Below are positions 7,699 through 15,431 of a stretch of DNA of 32,752 nt, in pieces. Position 1 is the stretch's first letter; the number at the start of each line of letters is the position of its first letter. Origin of the DNA: Micromonospora rosaria (GTDB lineage Bacteria > Actinomycetota > Actinomycetes > Mycobacteriales > Micromonosporaceae). A model generated the notes under the pieces. It saw only the letters and a program-made list of their open reading frames with translations. It did no database searches and was not told where the DNA came from. The stretch lies in assembly GCF_001567585.1 (NCBI RefSeq), contig NZ_LRQV01000081.1:1-32752 (forward strand), written 5' to 3'. A program made the position numbers and the translations under genes.

Positions 7699-8610
7699 AT
7701 GACGGAGACACAGGCGAAGTCGGGGAACAAGGGGACCTCGGCCAAACCGGTCGACGAGAAGTCCGCGAAGAGCGGGGCACCGGCGGCCGGCCGCGCGGCC
7801 GTGGGCCGGGCAACGGTCCCCGCCGACGCGCCTGCCCCGAAGTTCACCCGGGCCCCGGGTATGGCACCGCCGCCGGACAAGCCCGACGAGGCCGGGGCGA
7901 CCGGCAAGAAGGAGACAGCCGGGGCCGAGGCGACCGCTGCCGTCCCGGCCGCCGCGTCGGCACGTCCGAACACCACACAGCCGATCAAGACGGGTACGGG
8001 TCAGGCGGGTGCCACCGGCACGACGGCCCGGCCCGCCTCGACGGCGGCCACCGGCACGCTGCCCCGGGTGGGCGCCCCCGGTGCCGGCGCGAAGCCCGGG
8101 GAGGCCCGCCTGTCCGGCGCCGGCCGTCCGGCCAACGGCGGAGGCCTGCCGCCGGGCGTTGGCGGCGCTGCCGCCGTCGGTGCCGCGCGGGTGGGTGAGG
8201 CGGTCCGTTCCGCGCGTACCTCGGTCAGCTCGGCCGCCTCGCGCGGGCCGCGCCGGGCCCGGCTGAACCTGAAGCGGATCGACCCGTGGTCGGTGATGAA
8301 GTTCGCCTTCGCGGTCTCCGTGGTGCTCTTCATCGTCGTGGTGGTCGCCACCTCGGTGCTCTACCTGGCGTTGGACGCGATGGGCGTGTTCCAGAGCGTC
8401 AACGACAGCCTCACCGACCTGGTCAGCGCCAGCGGTGGGCAGAGCGGTGGCTTCCAGATCACCGCCCGGGGTGTGATCCTCACCTCGGCGCTGGTCGGTC
8501 TGGTCAACGTGGTCCTGTTCACGGCGCTCGCCACGCTCGGGGCGTTCGTCTACAACGTCTGCGCCGACCTGGTCGGCGGGGTGGAGCTGACGCTCGCCGA
8601 GCGCGACTGA
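7699..8610 (+). CDS. DUF3566 membrane protein
   Basis: This 303-residue protein has a long low-complexity N-terminal half rich in Ala, Gly, Pro and Thr (residues 1 to about 185). A basic linker RRARLNLKRIDPWSVMK follows; the IDPWSVMK part is the DUF3566 hallmark. Two membrane helices follow at about 198-225 (AVSVVLFIVVVVATSVL) and 255-283 (ILTSALVGLVNVVLF), joined by an outer loop. The C-terminus is short. Gene and family sit directly after gyrA in most actinobacteria (as in Mycobacterium tuberculosis Rv0007). The ATG at 7699 is 4 bases after the gyrA stop, so the two are co-transcribed. The function is unknown; a link to the cell envelope or division is only suggested by the family's setting. 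Confidence 0.88.
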   Translation: MTETQAKSGNKGTSAKPVDEKSAKSGAPAAGRAAVGRATVPADAPAPKFTRAPGMAPPPDKPDEAGATGKKETAGAEATAAVPAAASARPNTTQPIKTGTGQAGATGTTARPASTAATGTLPRVGAPGAGAKPGEARLSGAGRPANGGGLPPGVGGAAAVGAARVGEAVRSARTSVSSAASRGPRRARLNLKRIDPWSVMKFAFAVSVVLFIVVVVATSVLYLALDAMGVFQSVNDSLTDLVSASGGQSGGFQITARGVILTSALVGLVNVVLFTALATLGAFVYNVCADLVGGVELTLAERD

Positions 8611-8626
8611 GCTTCCGACCTCCGCA

Positions 8627-8660
8627 ACGCCGGGGTGCCGCATCCTGCGGCCCCCGGCGT
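8627..8660 (+). terminator. Terminator hairpin after the gyrA/DUF3566 unit
   Basis: The arms 8627-8642 and 8646-8660 pair over 15 bp with one bulged T and a 3-base loop, starting 17 bases after the DUF3566 stop. This is a strong GC-rich hairpin without a T-run. The rest of the gap to the tRNA (8661-8864) holds no gene I can support. Confidence 0.65.
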
Positions 8661-8820
8661 CGCGCGTTCCGGGTCCCGGCCTCGGCCCGAGGATGGCAGA
8701 CCCGGTGCCGTCGGCCCGGTGACCTGGCGTACGGGGCACGTCGGCCGGTGCCAAAAGCGGTCGCCCCGGTGTTCCGGGTGCGGGTAGCGTCAGGGGTGAC
8801 GGGTGCACGGCGACCCCGGT

Positions 8821-8850
8821 TTGGGGCGCGGTGGGCGGATGGGTTAACCT
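8821..8850 (+). promoter_or_regulatory. Likely promoter of the tRNA-Ile gene
   Basis: TTGGGG (8821-8826) and TAACCT (8845-8850) are 18 bases apart and end 14 bases before the tRNA. The -10 fits TANNNT and the -35 keeps TTG. The position suits a stable-RNA promoter with a very short leader. Confidence 0.4.
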
Positions 8851-8864
8851 TGCTCGTCGCTTGC

Positions 8865-8938
8865 GGGGCTATAGCTCAGTCGGTTAGAGCGCAGAGCTGA
8901 TAACTCTGAGGTCGCTGGTTCGATTCCAGCTAGCCCCA
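8865..8938 (+). tRNA. tRNA-Ile (anticodon GAT)
   Basis: 74 bases fold into a full cloverleaf. The acceptor GGGGCTA pairs with TAGCCCC, the D-arm is AGCTCAGTCGGTTAGAGC, the anticodon stem CAGAG/CTCTG encloses CTGATAA with GAT at 8899-8901, and the T-arm carries GGTTCGATTCC. CCA is not encoded. tRNA-Ile followed by tRNA-Ala downstream of gyrA is typical of actinobacteria. Confidence 0.97.
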
Positions 8939-8980
8939 CCGCACGTCGTCCGACATCAGTCGAGCGCTAGGGGTCGCCCC

Positions 8981-9109
8981 ATGGTGAAGAAGATTCTGTT
9001 GCTGGTCGGCATCGTCGGTGTGGCGGCCCTGGTGGCCAAGAAGGTCAAGGACGCCAGCGACGAGCGCGCCCTCTGGCACGAGGCGACCACCGCTCCCGAC
9101 CTGCGGTGA
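8981..9109 (+). CDS. DLW-39-type small membrane protein, 42 aa
   Basis: This 42-codon gene encodes MVKKILLLVGIVGVAALVAK, then a basic KKVKDASDE and an acidic RALWHEATTAPDLR tail. It has one hydrophobic helix at about residues 5-18 with positive charges on both sides. Actinobacteria carry a tiny gene of this build, the DLW-39 family, between the same tRNA-Ile and tRNA-Ala genes. Here the family's DLW signature appears to read ALW. It is likely membrane-anchored; the function is unknown. Its placement and codon use make it real despite its size. Confidence 0.8.
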   Translation: MVKKILLLVGIVGVAALVAKKVKDASDERALWHEATTAPDLR

Positions 9110-9136
9110 CCATGGCGGCGTGACCGCCGTCCGCTC

Positions 9137-9209
9137 GGGGCCCTAGCTCAACTGGCAGAGCACTGCCTTTGCAAGGCAGGGGTTAGGGGTTCAAGTCCCC
9201 TGGGCTCCA
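9137..9209 (+). tRNA. tRNA-Ala (anticodon TGC)
   Basis: 73 bases form a full cloverleaf. The acceptor GGGGCCC pairs with GGGCTCC and includes the G3:U70 wobble that identifies alanine tRNAs. The anticodon stem CTGCC/GGCAG encloses TTTGCAA with TGC at 9170-9172, and the T-arm has GGTTCAAGTCC. CCA is not encoded. Confidence 0.97.
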
Positions 9210-9274
9210 CCCAATCTGGATCTTCAAACCTGCGACATGAGCGGGTTGGTATCTGTCCCCTCCCGTAGGACTTG

Positions 9275-9297
9275 CGCGCTGCACCTGTGCCAGCGCG
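9275..9297. terminator. Weak hairpin between tRNA-Ala and the convergent regulator gene
   Basis: CGCGCTG (9275-9281) pairs with CAGCGCG (9291-9297) across a 9-base loop. It lies between two converging transcription units and could help end either. The rest of 9210-9401 shows nothing I can assign. Confidence 0.25.
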
Positions 9298-9401
9298 TGC
9301 ACCAGCGTCCCGACCTGCTCGCACCAACGAGGGGTCAGCAGGCACCGACACCGTGCCGGGCTGTTTCGGCGCCGCTGGCTCAAGGGCGGGCGTTTCCTCA
9401 G

Positions 9402-10037
9402 CTACCGCCGGAGATAGGTGAGAACGGCCTGGACGCGTTTGTGCGTCGTGTCGTCGGAGCCGAGGTCGAGCTTGGCGAAGATGCGGTTGATGTGCTTGGC
9501 GACCGCCGCTTCGCTGACGACCAGCGTTTCGGCGATCGCGGCATTGGTCCTGCCCTCGGCCATGAGGGCGAGCACGTCGGTCTCACGCGGGGTGAGGTCG
9601 TCGAGGCGGGATCGGTGCCGGAGGAGCTTGCGGACCACCTGGGGGTCGATGACCTCGCCGCCGGCGGCGATGGTGTCGAGTGCGCGGAGGAAATCGTCCA
9701 CGTCGCCGACGCGATCCTTGAGGAGATATCCGATCCCGCCGTCGCCGGTGGTGAGCAGATCGGCGGCGGCCCGGCCGGAGACGATCTGTGAGAGGACGAG
9801 GATGCGTTCGGTCGGGTTGGTCGCGCGCAGCGTGCGTGCCGCCTGGATGCCCTCGTCGGTATGGGTCGGCGGCATCCGTACATCGATGATTGTGACGTCG
9901 GGGCGGTGCGTGCGCACCGCCGCCAGGAGTGCGTTGCCGTCGGGGACAGCGGCGACCACCTCGTGACCGGCCGTGGCGAGGAGTCGGACGAGCCCTTCTC
10001 GGAGGAGAGCGGCGTCCTCGGCGATCACGATGCGCAC
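9402..10037 (-). CDS. NarL/FixJ-type response regulator
   Basis: This 211-residue regulator has an N-terminal receiver with the acidic pair E7-D8, phosphoacceptor D52 in IIDVRMPP, and a conserved Lys in GYLLKD. Its C-terminal LuxR-type HTH is LTPRETDVLALMAEGRTNAAIAETLVVSEAAVAKHINRIFAKL. The GTG start at 10037 has GGAGG four bases upstream and overlaps the end of the histidine kinase gene by 13 bases, so translation is coupled. It probably controls the ABC transporter genes at the head of the same cassette. The signal and the DNA target cannot be read from the sequence. Confidence 0.9.
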   Translation of the reverse strand: MRIVIAEDAALLREGLVRLLATAGHEVVAAVPDGNALLAAVRTHRPDVTIIDVRMPPTHTDEGIQAARTLRATNPTERILVLSQIVSGRAAADLLTTGDGGIGYLLKDRVGDVDDFLRALDTIAAGGEVIDPQVVRKLLRHRSRLDDLTPRETDVLALMAEGRTNAAIAETLVVSEAAVAKHINRIFAKLDLGSDDTTHKRVQAVLTYLRR

Positions 10038-11329
10038 GGGACCTCCAGGGTGATGCGGGTGGGGCCTCCGATCGGGCTGGCGATTGCGACCTGACCGCCG
10101 AGGGTTTCGATCCGGTCGATGATGCCGAGCAGCCCCGTGCCGTCGGGGCGTGCGCCGCCACGACCGTCGTCCTCCACCGTGACGTACGTGGTGCCGTCGG
10201 GTTTGTGCTGTGCGAGCAGCAGGACGGCGGTGGCCTGAGCGTGTTTCGCGACGTTGGTGAACAGCTCGCTGGCCGCGAAGTAGATGCCGACCGCCACCTC
10301 GTCCGGCAGGTCGTCCGGCAGGTCGATGTGTACGGAGGCTCTCAGGCCGGCGGCTTCGGCGCGGGCGGCAAGCTCGTCGAGAGCGTCGGCGAGGTCGTGT
10401 TCGCGTAGCGCGGCGGGGTAGATGCCGTGCACGACGTCACGGAGTTCGTCGATGGCATGTTGCGCATCGGCGCGGGCCTGGTCGATGAGCGGGATGATGT
10501 CCGCTCCGCGGTCGTGCTGATACCGCAGCGCACCGAGTGTCATGACGACGGAGGTGAGTCGCTGCTGGACGCCGTCGTGCAGGTCACGCTCGATCCGCCG
10601 CCGCTCGTCATCGAAGGCGGTGGTGATCCGCGCACGGGATCGGGTGAGGTCGTGCAGCCGCTCGGTGTGGTCGTTGTCCGGTTCGCTGATGAGCAGGCGG
10701 GTGAGGTGCCGCTGACCTTCGGCGGCGAGGGTCACGAGGTGGAGGCCGAGAATCATGATGACTGCGCCGAGGGCGGCGAAGCTGAGCTGCGCGAGCGGGT
10801 TCTCGGTGACCGTGGAGCCGGGCAGGTCCGACACCGTCGTGACGGCGGTCGGGTCGATGCCCAGGACGAGGATGACGAACAACGCGATGCTGGTGGCGAT
10901 GGTCGCGGCGGGAGCGAGTAGCACGACGGAGAGCAGGGCGAAGATCAGCAGGGACAGTGGGACCAGGACCACGCCGTGCAGGAGTTCCGTCCAGGTGGCC
11001 CGGTCACGGGCGCGCTGCCGCGTCCAGGCGGCGAAGCCCGTCGAGGCGTCCGAGGTGTGCGGATTCGGGACTGGCCGCAGGTCCACCCACCGCAGGCGCC
11101 ACCGTTCGACGTGGCCGAGCGGCAGGCCGGCGAGGGCCAGGAGAGGCCAGCAGGTCAACGCCCACATCATCGAGACGGCGGGGGTCATGGCGAGATAGGC
11201 GAGCGATCGCCACGGCCAGGAGGTCACGAGGAGACGTAACGGGTGACGACGCAACGCCGCGCCCGGGGTCGCGATCGTCGCTCGCCCCGTGGTCTCGGCC
11301 CCACGTCCCGGATTCCGCACACCGCCCAT
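10025..11329 (-). CDS. Sensor histidine kinase (HisKA_3 family)
   Basis: From the ATG at 11329 the protein has 434 residues. The frame extends to 11452, but that would run 91 bases into the permease gene and add an Arg/Pro-rich stretch, so the ATG 32 bases after the permease stop is preferred. Hydrophobic helices lie at about 44-70, 116-158 and 179-202. The dimerisation box ERRRIERDLHDGVQQRL has phosphoacceptor His251. The ATPase part carries ELFTNVAKHAQA (N box), VEDDGRGG and GTGLLGIIDR. It pairs with the regulator that overlaps its 3' end. The absence of a large outer sensor domain suits kinases that sense within the membrane or through a partner transporter. Confidence 0.88.
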   Translation of the reverse strand: MGGVRNPGRGAETTGRATIATPGAALRRHPLRLLVTSWPWRSLAYLAMTPAVSMMWALTCWPLLALAGLPLGHVERWRLRWVDLRPVPNPHTSDASTGFAAWTRQRARDRATWTELLHGVVLVPLSLLIFALLSVVLLAPAATIATSIALFVILVLGIDPTAVTTVSDLPGSTVTENPLAQLSFAALGAVIMILGLHLVTLAAEGQRHLTRLLISEPDNDHTERLHDLTRSRARITTAFDDERRRIERDLHDGVQQRLTSVVMTLGALRYQHDRGADIIPLIDQARADAQHAIDELRDVVHGIYPAALREHDLADALDELAARAEAAGLRASVHIDLPDDLPDEVAVGIYFAASELFTNVAKHAQATAVLLLAQHKPDGTTYVTVEDDGRGGARPDGTGLLGIIDRIETLGGQVAIASPIGGPTRITLEVPCAS

Positions 11330-11361
11330 CTTCGCCTGCTCGCACGAATCGGTACGGAACG

Positions 11362-13899
11362 TCACCACGCGCGGACTACCTGAAGCGGATCGGCCGTCAT
11401 TGCCGTGCGGGCGGGCGCGAGGGTGCCGAGCAGGGCAGCCAGGTAGGTGCATGCGACGATCGCGAGGAAGGCCGAGCCGACGAAAGGCAGCCAGATCGTG
11501 TCCGTGAGCAGGTATCCGTAGCCGATCATCGTGACGGCCGCGATGGCGGTACCGGCGACGATCGCGGTGGTGGCGACCACGAGGGACTCGATCAGCAGCG
11601 ACCCGGCGATCTGAGGGCGGCGCGCCCCGGCGAGCCGGAGCAGCGCGAACTCGCGTCTGCGGGAGATGGTGGATGCGATCAGCACGTTGATCGCGGAGAA
11701 GCCCGCGTAGCCGCCCAGGACGACGACGACCATGAGAACGATCCAGTTGTCGCCGCTGGCTTGCGCCGCCACCTGCGCCAGGTGCTCGTCGCGGTCGGTC
11801 GCCCGTGCACCGGGGGCCACGCTCGACAGCGCATGGTTGATGGCGGTCAGGGCAACATGTTGGTCGGTGTCAGGATCGAGGGCGACGTAGACGGCGGAGG
11901 CAAAGGGCTCCAGGACGTACGGCGTGAGGGTGTCCAGCGGCAGCACGGTGTCGCTGACTCCCATCGGGTCGCGGTAGATCGTGCTGAGGACGGCGCTGCC
12001 GGGTGTTCCGTCCGGGTACCGGAAGCGTACGGAGCCGCCGATCTGCCAGCCCTCCCCGGCGGCGACGACCTGCGACGCGGCGATGCTGCCGTCGGTGAAG
12101 TCCGCCCACGTACCGGCCACGACCTCGTAGTGGAGCACCTGACCGAATCCGGTCGGCTCCACGCCGGTCACCGTGCCGTTCGAGCGCATCGTCGGTGTCT
12201 CGTCGAAGATCAGGCGCGACGAGAGGCTGCCGGTTGCCGCTGCGACACCCGGTACGGCTTCGAGCGCCTCGACCGCGCCGAGCGGCACGCCGAGCTGGAC
12301 ACCACCGGTCACCACGACATCGGCGGTCACCTGGTCGGCGTAGACCTGGGAGCGCGCCTGGTAGTTCGCGCCGTCCTGGAACAGTAGTACTGCGCTGACC
12401 GCCACCAGCAGGGTAAGCGGGACCGACACGCCCGCCGCGCGGCGCAGGTCGGAGCGGATCGACCGCTCCGCGATGAAGCCGCCGAACCACGAACGCAGTA
12501 GCTTGCCCAACGGCGTCAGTACACCACGCAACAGCGTCGGCCCCAGCAAGATCGACGCACCGACGAGCAGCGGGAAGGCCGTCACGACGAGCATGAGCGC
12601 GATCCCGCCGCCCACGGTCGTGACCGGACCGCCCAGGGCGAATGCTCCCGCCAGGCAGGCCACAGCCGTCGCCAGCAGCAGCCATCCGAAGATCGTCCCG
12701 CCTCGCCCCGCCGCGCCGGAGGGGATGTCGGACTCGCGCAACGCGTCCAGCGGCGCGACGCGGGTGGCCCGTCGCGCCGGAAGCCAGGCCGCCGCCAGCG
12801 CCGCCAGCACCGCGGCAGCGGCCCCGGTCAAGAGGGCGAGCGGCTCCGGCGACACGACCGCTCCCCGGGCCATCAGATCCTGTGCGACGAAGAACTCACG
12901 CGCCAGCTCGGCAAGCACCATACCGACGCCTGCTCCGACAACGCCGCCGAGCGCACCGATGATGGCGGCCTCCCCGGTGACGAGGCGGCGGATCAGCCGT
13001 GGCGTGGTGCCGACGATGCGCAGCATCGCCAGCTCGCGTCGTCGCTGCCCGATCGAGACGGTGAGCGTGCTGGAGATGACGAACACCGCGTTCGTCAACG
13101 CCAGGAGCGCGATCGCCATGAGGAACTGACCGGACCCGCCGGCTAGCTCGGCCTGGCGCAGGTCAAGCTGAAGGCTCCCGGCGCGGGCCTCGCCGGTGAG
13201 TACCTGGAGGCCGGGGACGGCGTGTCGCAGCGCTTCGATGTCCGTGGTCGACACCAGCGCGGCGACCGGGGCGCCACCGAACTGCGCGGCCGTCGCACCG
13301 ACGAAGAACAGGGCGTGCTCGAACTGCTCTCCCGGCCGCCTCACGATGCCGGTCACGGTGAACTCGTCGGTGCCGGTGGCGTGCGCGACCCGAACCGTGT
13401 CGCCCACGCCGATGTCGGCGGCCGTCGCAACGGACTCGTCGACCGCCACGTCACGTGGTCGGTTCGGTTCCCGGCCGGTGGTGAGCGAGGCGTTGTCGGC
13501 AAGCGCGGTCGACCACGGATGCCCCCAGGAACGCGTGAAAGCGTCGCCGGTCACCCTGCCATCCGGAGCGACCAGGTAGGCGGGGAACGGCGACTCGACG
13601 GCGACCGCCGTGACACCAGGCGCGTGGCGGATGGCGTCGGTCTGCTCGTCGGTCAGCCGTGGCATGGACGGCAGATCGAGCGCGAGCCCGCTGGCCAGGG
13701 TGATGCTCGCCGGCGGCTTGACCACGGCGTCGACGGCACCGAACCGCCAGCTCGTCACGCTCGCGGCACCCTGTCGCCCCTGCGCGCCGGCGATCAGCAG
13801 AGCCGCCGTCACCAGCGACGATCCCACCACGACCGAGAGCAGGGCAGCGAGGACGGCGAGCTTCCGCCGCGCCAGGCTCCGCCAGGCCAGGACGATCAT
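11362..13899 (-). CDS. FtsX-like ABC transporter permease, 845 aa
   Basis: This is a large permease with two FtsX domains. It starts MIVLAWRSLARRKLAVL with a first membrane helix at about 15-40. A long outer domain follows (about 45-255). Three helices come at about 258-285 and 310-380, and a central hydrophobic block at about 410-460 joins the halves. A further helix and second outer domain follow (about 495-690), then three more helices to residue 835. This is the layout of MacB/FtsX-type exporters working with a MacB-like ATPase in lipoprotein, peptide or antibiotic efflux. The ATG overlaps the ATPase stop by 4 bases (ATGA). The substrate cannot be told from sequence. Confidence 0.9.
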   Translation of the reverse strand: MIVLAWRSLARRKLAVLAALLSVVVGSSLVTAALLIAGAQGRQGAASVTSWRFGAVDAVVKPPASITLASGLALDLPSMPRLTDEQTDAIRHAPGVTAVAVESPFPAYLVAPDGRVTGDAFTRSWGHPWSTALADNASLTTGREPNRPRDVAVDESVATAADIGVGDTVRVAHATGTDEFTVTGIVRRPGEQFEHALFFVGATAAQFGGAPVAALVSTTDIEALRHAVPGLQVLTGEARAGSLQLDLRQAELAGGSGQFLMAIALLALTNAVFVISSTLTVSIGQRRRELAMLRIVGTTPRLIRRLVTGEAAIIGALGGVVGAGVGMVLAELAREFFVAQDLMARGAVVSPEPLALLTGAAAAVLAALAAAWLPARRATRVAPLDALRESDIPSGAAGRGGTIFGWLLLATAVACLAGAFALGGPVTTVGGGIALMLVVTAFPLLVGASILLGPTLLRGVLTPLGKLLRSWFGGFIAERSIRSDLRRAAGVSVPLTLLVAVSAVLLFQDGANYQARSQVYADQVTADVVVTGGVQLGVPLGAVEALEAVPGVAAATGSLSSRLIFDETPTMRSNGTVTGVEPTGFGQVLHYEVVAGTWADFTDGSIAASQVVAAGEGWQIGGSVRFRYPDGTPGSAVLSTIYRDPMGVSDTVLPLDTLTPYVLEPFASAVYVALDPDTDQHVALTAINHALSSVAPGARATDRDEHLAQVAAQASGDNWIVLMVVVVLGGYAGFSAINVLIASTISRRREFALLRLAGARRPQIAGSLLIESLVVATTAIVAGTAIAAVTMIGYGYLLTDTIWLPFVGSAFLAIVACTYLAALLGTLAPARTAMTADPLQVVRAW

Positions 13900-14690
13900 G
13901 CTGGTGACCCGTTCGTCGCCAGCCGGCCCAGGATGTCCCCGGCCGAGGGGTTCCGCAGCTCGCCCTCGACGCGGCCGTCCCTGAGGAACACGACCCGGTG
14001 CGAGCGCGCGGCGGCGGCCGGGTCGTGCGTCACCATCACGATCGTCTGCCCGAACTGCTCGACGGCCAGCCGCAGGAAGTGCAGCACCTCGCTGCCCGTG
14101 TGGGAGTCCAGGTTCCCGGTCGGCTCGTCGGCGAACACGACTGCGGGACGATGCGCCAGTGCCCGGGCGATCGCCACACGCTGCTGCTGGCCCCCGGACA
14201 GCTCGTGGGGGCGATGCCGCAGGCGATTACCGAGACCGAGTACCTGGACCAGGTGAGACGTCCACTCCGGGTCGATCCGAGGCCCGCCGATGCGTTCACT
14301 GAGGGTGATGTTCTCCTCGGCGGTCAGCGTCGGAATCAGGTTGAACGCCTGGAACACGAAGCCCAGCCGGTCGCGCCGGAGTGTCGTCAGCCGCGCCTCC
14401 GACAGACGCGCGAGGTCCGTGCCGGCGACGACCACCGAACCCAGACTCGGACGTTCCAACCCCGCCAGACAGTGCAGCAAGGTCGACTTGCCCGACCCCG
14501 ACGGCCCCATGATCGACGTGAACCGACCGGGCTCGAACGCGATCGAAACCCGATCCAGAGCGGTCACGGCAGACGTCTGACGGCCGAACGTGCGCGTCAA
14601 CTCGACCGTGTGGACGATCGGCGACGACGCGGTGCCACCTGTCGCCCCCGGTGCTGGCGGAGGAACGGGCTGCGAAGACGGGAAGGGCAT
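13896..14690 (-). CDS. ABC transporter ATP-binding protein (MacB/LolD type)
   Basis: From the ATG at 14690 the protein has 264 residues. A GTG at 14810 would add 40 residues but would place a clear palindrome (14746-14767) inside the gene, so the later start is preferred. Seen are Walker A GPSGSGKST (62-70), Q-loop in FVFQAFNLIPTLTAEEN, signature LSGGQQQR, Walker B AVVFADEPTGNLD and the H-loop VMVTHD. These, with the EPTGNLD form, mark the MacB/LolD/BceA class that serves FtsX-like permeases. It is the first gene of the cassette. The N-terminal 25 residues are Pro/Ser/Gly-rich. Confidence 0.9.
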   Translation of the reverse strand: MPFPSSQPVPPPAPGATGGTASSPIVHTVELTRTFGRQTSAVTALDRVSIAFEPGRFTSIMGPSGSGKSTLLHCLAGLERPSLGSVVVAGTDLARLSEARLTTLRRDRLGFVFQAFNLIPTLTAEENITLSERIGGPRIDPEWTSHLVQVLGLGNRLRHRPHELSGGQQQRVAIARALAHRPAVVFADEPTGNLDSHTGSEVLHFLRLAVEQFGQTIVMVTHDPAAAARSHRVVFLRDGRVEGELRNPSAGDILGRLATNGSPA

Positions 14691-14745
14691 ACGCCCATCC
14701 CAGGCGAGACGTGCGCCGGAGTCGATGGCACTGGCCACCGTCTTC

Positions 14746-14767
14746 TCGGTAACGCTGGCGTTACCGA
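14746..14767. promoter_or_regulatory. Operator-like palindrome upstream of the ABC cassette
   Basis: TCGGTAACGC (14746-14755) and GCGTTACCGA (14758-14767) are exact reverse complements separated by TG. The site ends 55 bases before the ATPase start at 14690 and lies about 90 bases before the forward gene at 14856, so it could act on either. Its size and symmetry suit a dimeric repressor or activator. A match to the cassette's own NarL-type regulator is possible but untested. Confidence 0.5.
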
Positions 14768-14855
14768 CGGGGCCCGACCAGCCGCGGCTACGCTGTGACT
14801 GCGCCGACACTCACCGGCCGTTGTCCCCGGGTGCGAGCAGGCAGGAGGAGTTGAC

Positions 14856-15134
14856 ATGTCCTCGGAGCCGGAGCCGGGTATCGCGCCCGACGAGACGCGG
14901 GACCGGAACTGGGTCGGCGACCCGATCCTGATGACCGTCGACGGGCAGGACTTCCGCGTCCGTGCCTACCGTGCGCCGTCCGGCGCGTGGGGCTACGACT
15001 TCGACTGGCTGAGCGGGCCGCACGAGTACGGCTTCGGCAGTTCGGGGGCGGGGATGAGCCGGGCCGAGATGGAGCAGGCCATCCGTAGTTTCCTCGCCGA
15101 GATCGACCCGGCCACCGGGTACCTGGCGGAGTAG
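14856..15134 (+). CDS. Small hypothetical protein, 92 aa
   Basis: I do not recognise a family. The protein is acidic (MSSEPEPGIAPDETRDRN) with a likely beta-rich core (ILMTVDGQDFRVRAYRAP, then WGYDFDWLSGPHEYGFG) and a C-terminal helix SRAEMEQAIRSFLAEID. There is no signal peptide or membrane segment. The ATG at 14856 has a strong AGGAGGAG at 14843-14850 with 5 bases of spacing, which argues that it is expressed. It is divergent from the ABC cassette and stands alone. Confidence 0.7.
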   Translation: MSSEPEPGIAPDETRDRNWVGDPILMTVDGQDFRVRAYRAPSGAWGYDFDWLSGPHEYGFGSSGAGMSRAEMEQAIRSFLAEIDPATGYLAE

Positions 15135-15157
15135 CGTGCGCGCGGGGCGCGCCGCCG

Positions 15158-15330
15158 TCAGGTCAGGGAACGGGCGCGGGTGGCGACCACCGTGGCGGTG
15201 CCGCCGGTGGTGAGACCCGAGATCAGGTACGCCCGGTCGGTGCCGTGGGGGAAGACGGCCCAGAGGGCCGGCGGTCACCGGGTACGACGTCTCCTCCTCA
15301 GGTCGTAAGTCGAGTGCCGTCCTGCGCCAG
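15158..15330 (-). pseudogene. Remnant of a reverse-strand gene, frameshifted
   Basis: Reading leftward, a clean C-terminal stretch of 36 codons (15268-15161) ends at a TGA at 15158-15160 and includes ALWAVFPHGTDRAYLISGLT and VVATRARSLT. Its frame is closed upstream by a stop at 15275-15277. The adjoining frame directly upstream reads plausible coding sequence too (TALDLRPEEETSYPVTAG, down to about 15270). This looks like one gene end broken by a frameshift, with the rest lost. The 297-base gap between 15135 and 15431 otherwise holds nothing I can name. I do not recognise the parent family. Confidence 0.4.
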
Positions 15331-15431
15331 ATGTCGGGCCGGCGGCGGGCGGCGAGGCTGGTGGGGAGCCCCCGGGTGCCGCCACCGGACCCCTCCGGAC
15401 ATCCGGGAGCAGCGGAAGGCAACAGGACGAC

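Noticed and set aside
3909..7988. Very long reverse-strand frame (1359 codons) opposite gyrA
   Set aside because: An antisense shadow of gyrA with Arg/Asp/Gly/Leu bias and no domain.
9137..9209. tRNA-Ala as attachment site of an integrated element
   Set aside because: I find no second copy of the tRNA 3' end downstream within the window and no integrase gene.
9148..9351. Reverse-strand reading frame across tRNA-Ala giving PRGLEPLTPALQRQ
   Set aside because: This peptide is the well-known false translation of the antisense strand of a tRNA gene; the tRNA is complete and explains the bases.
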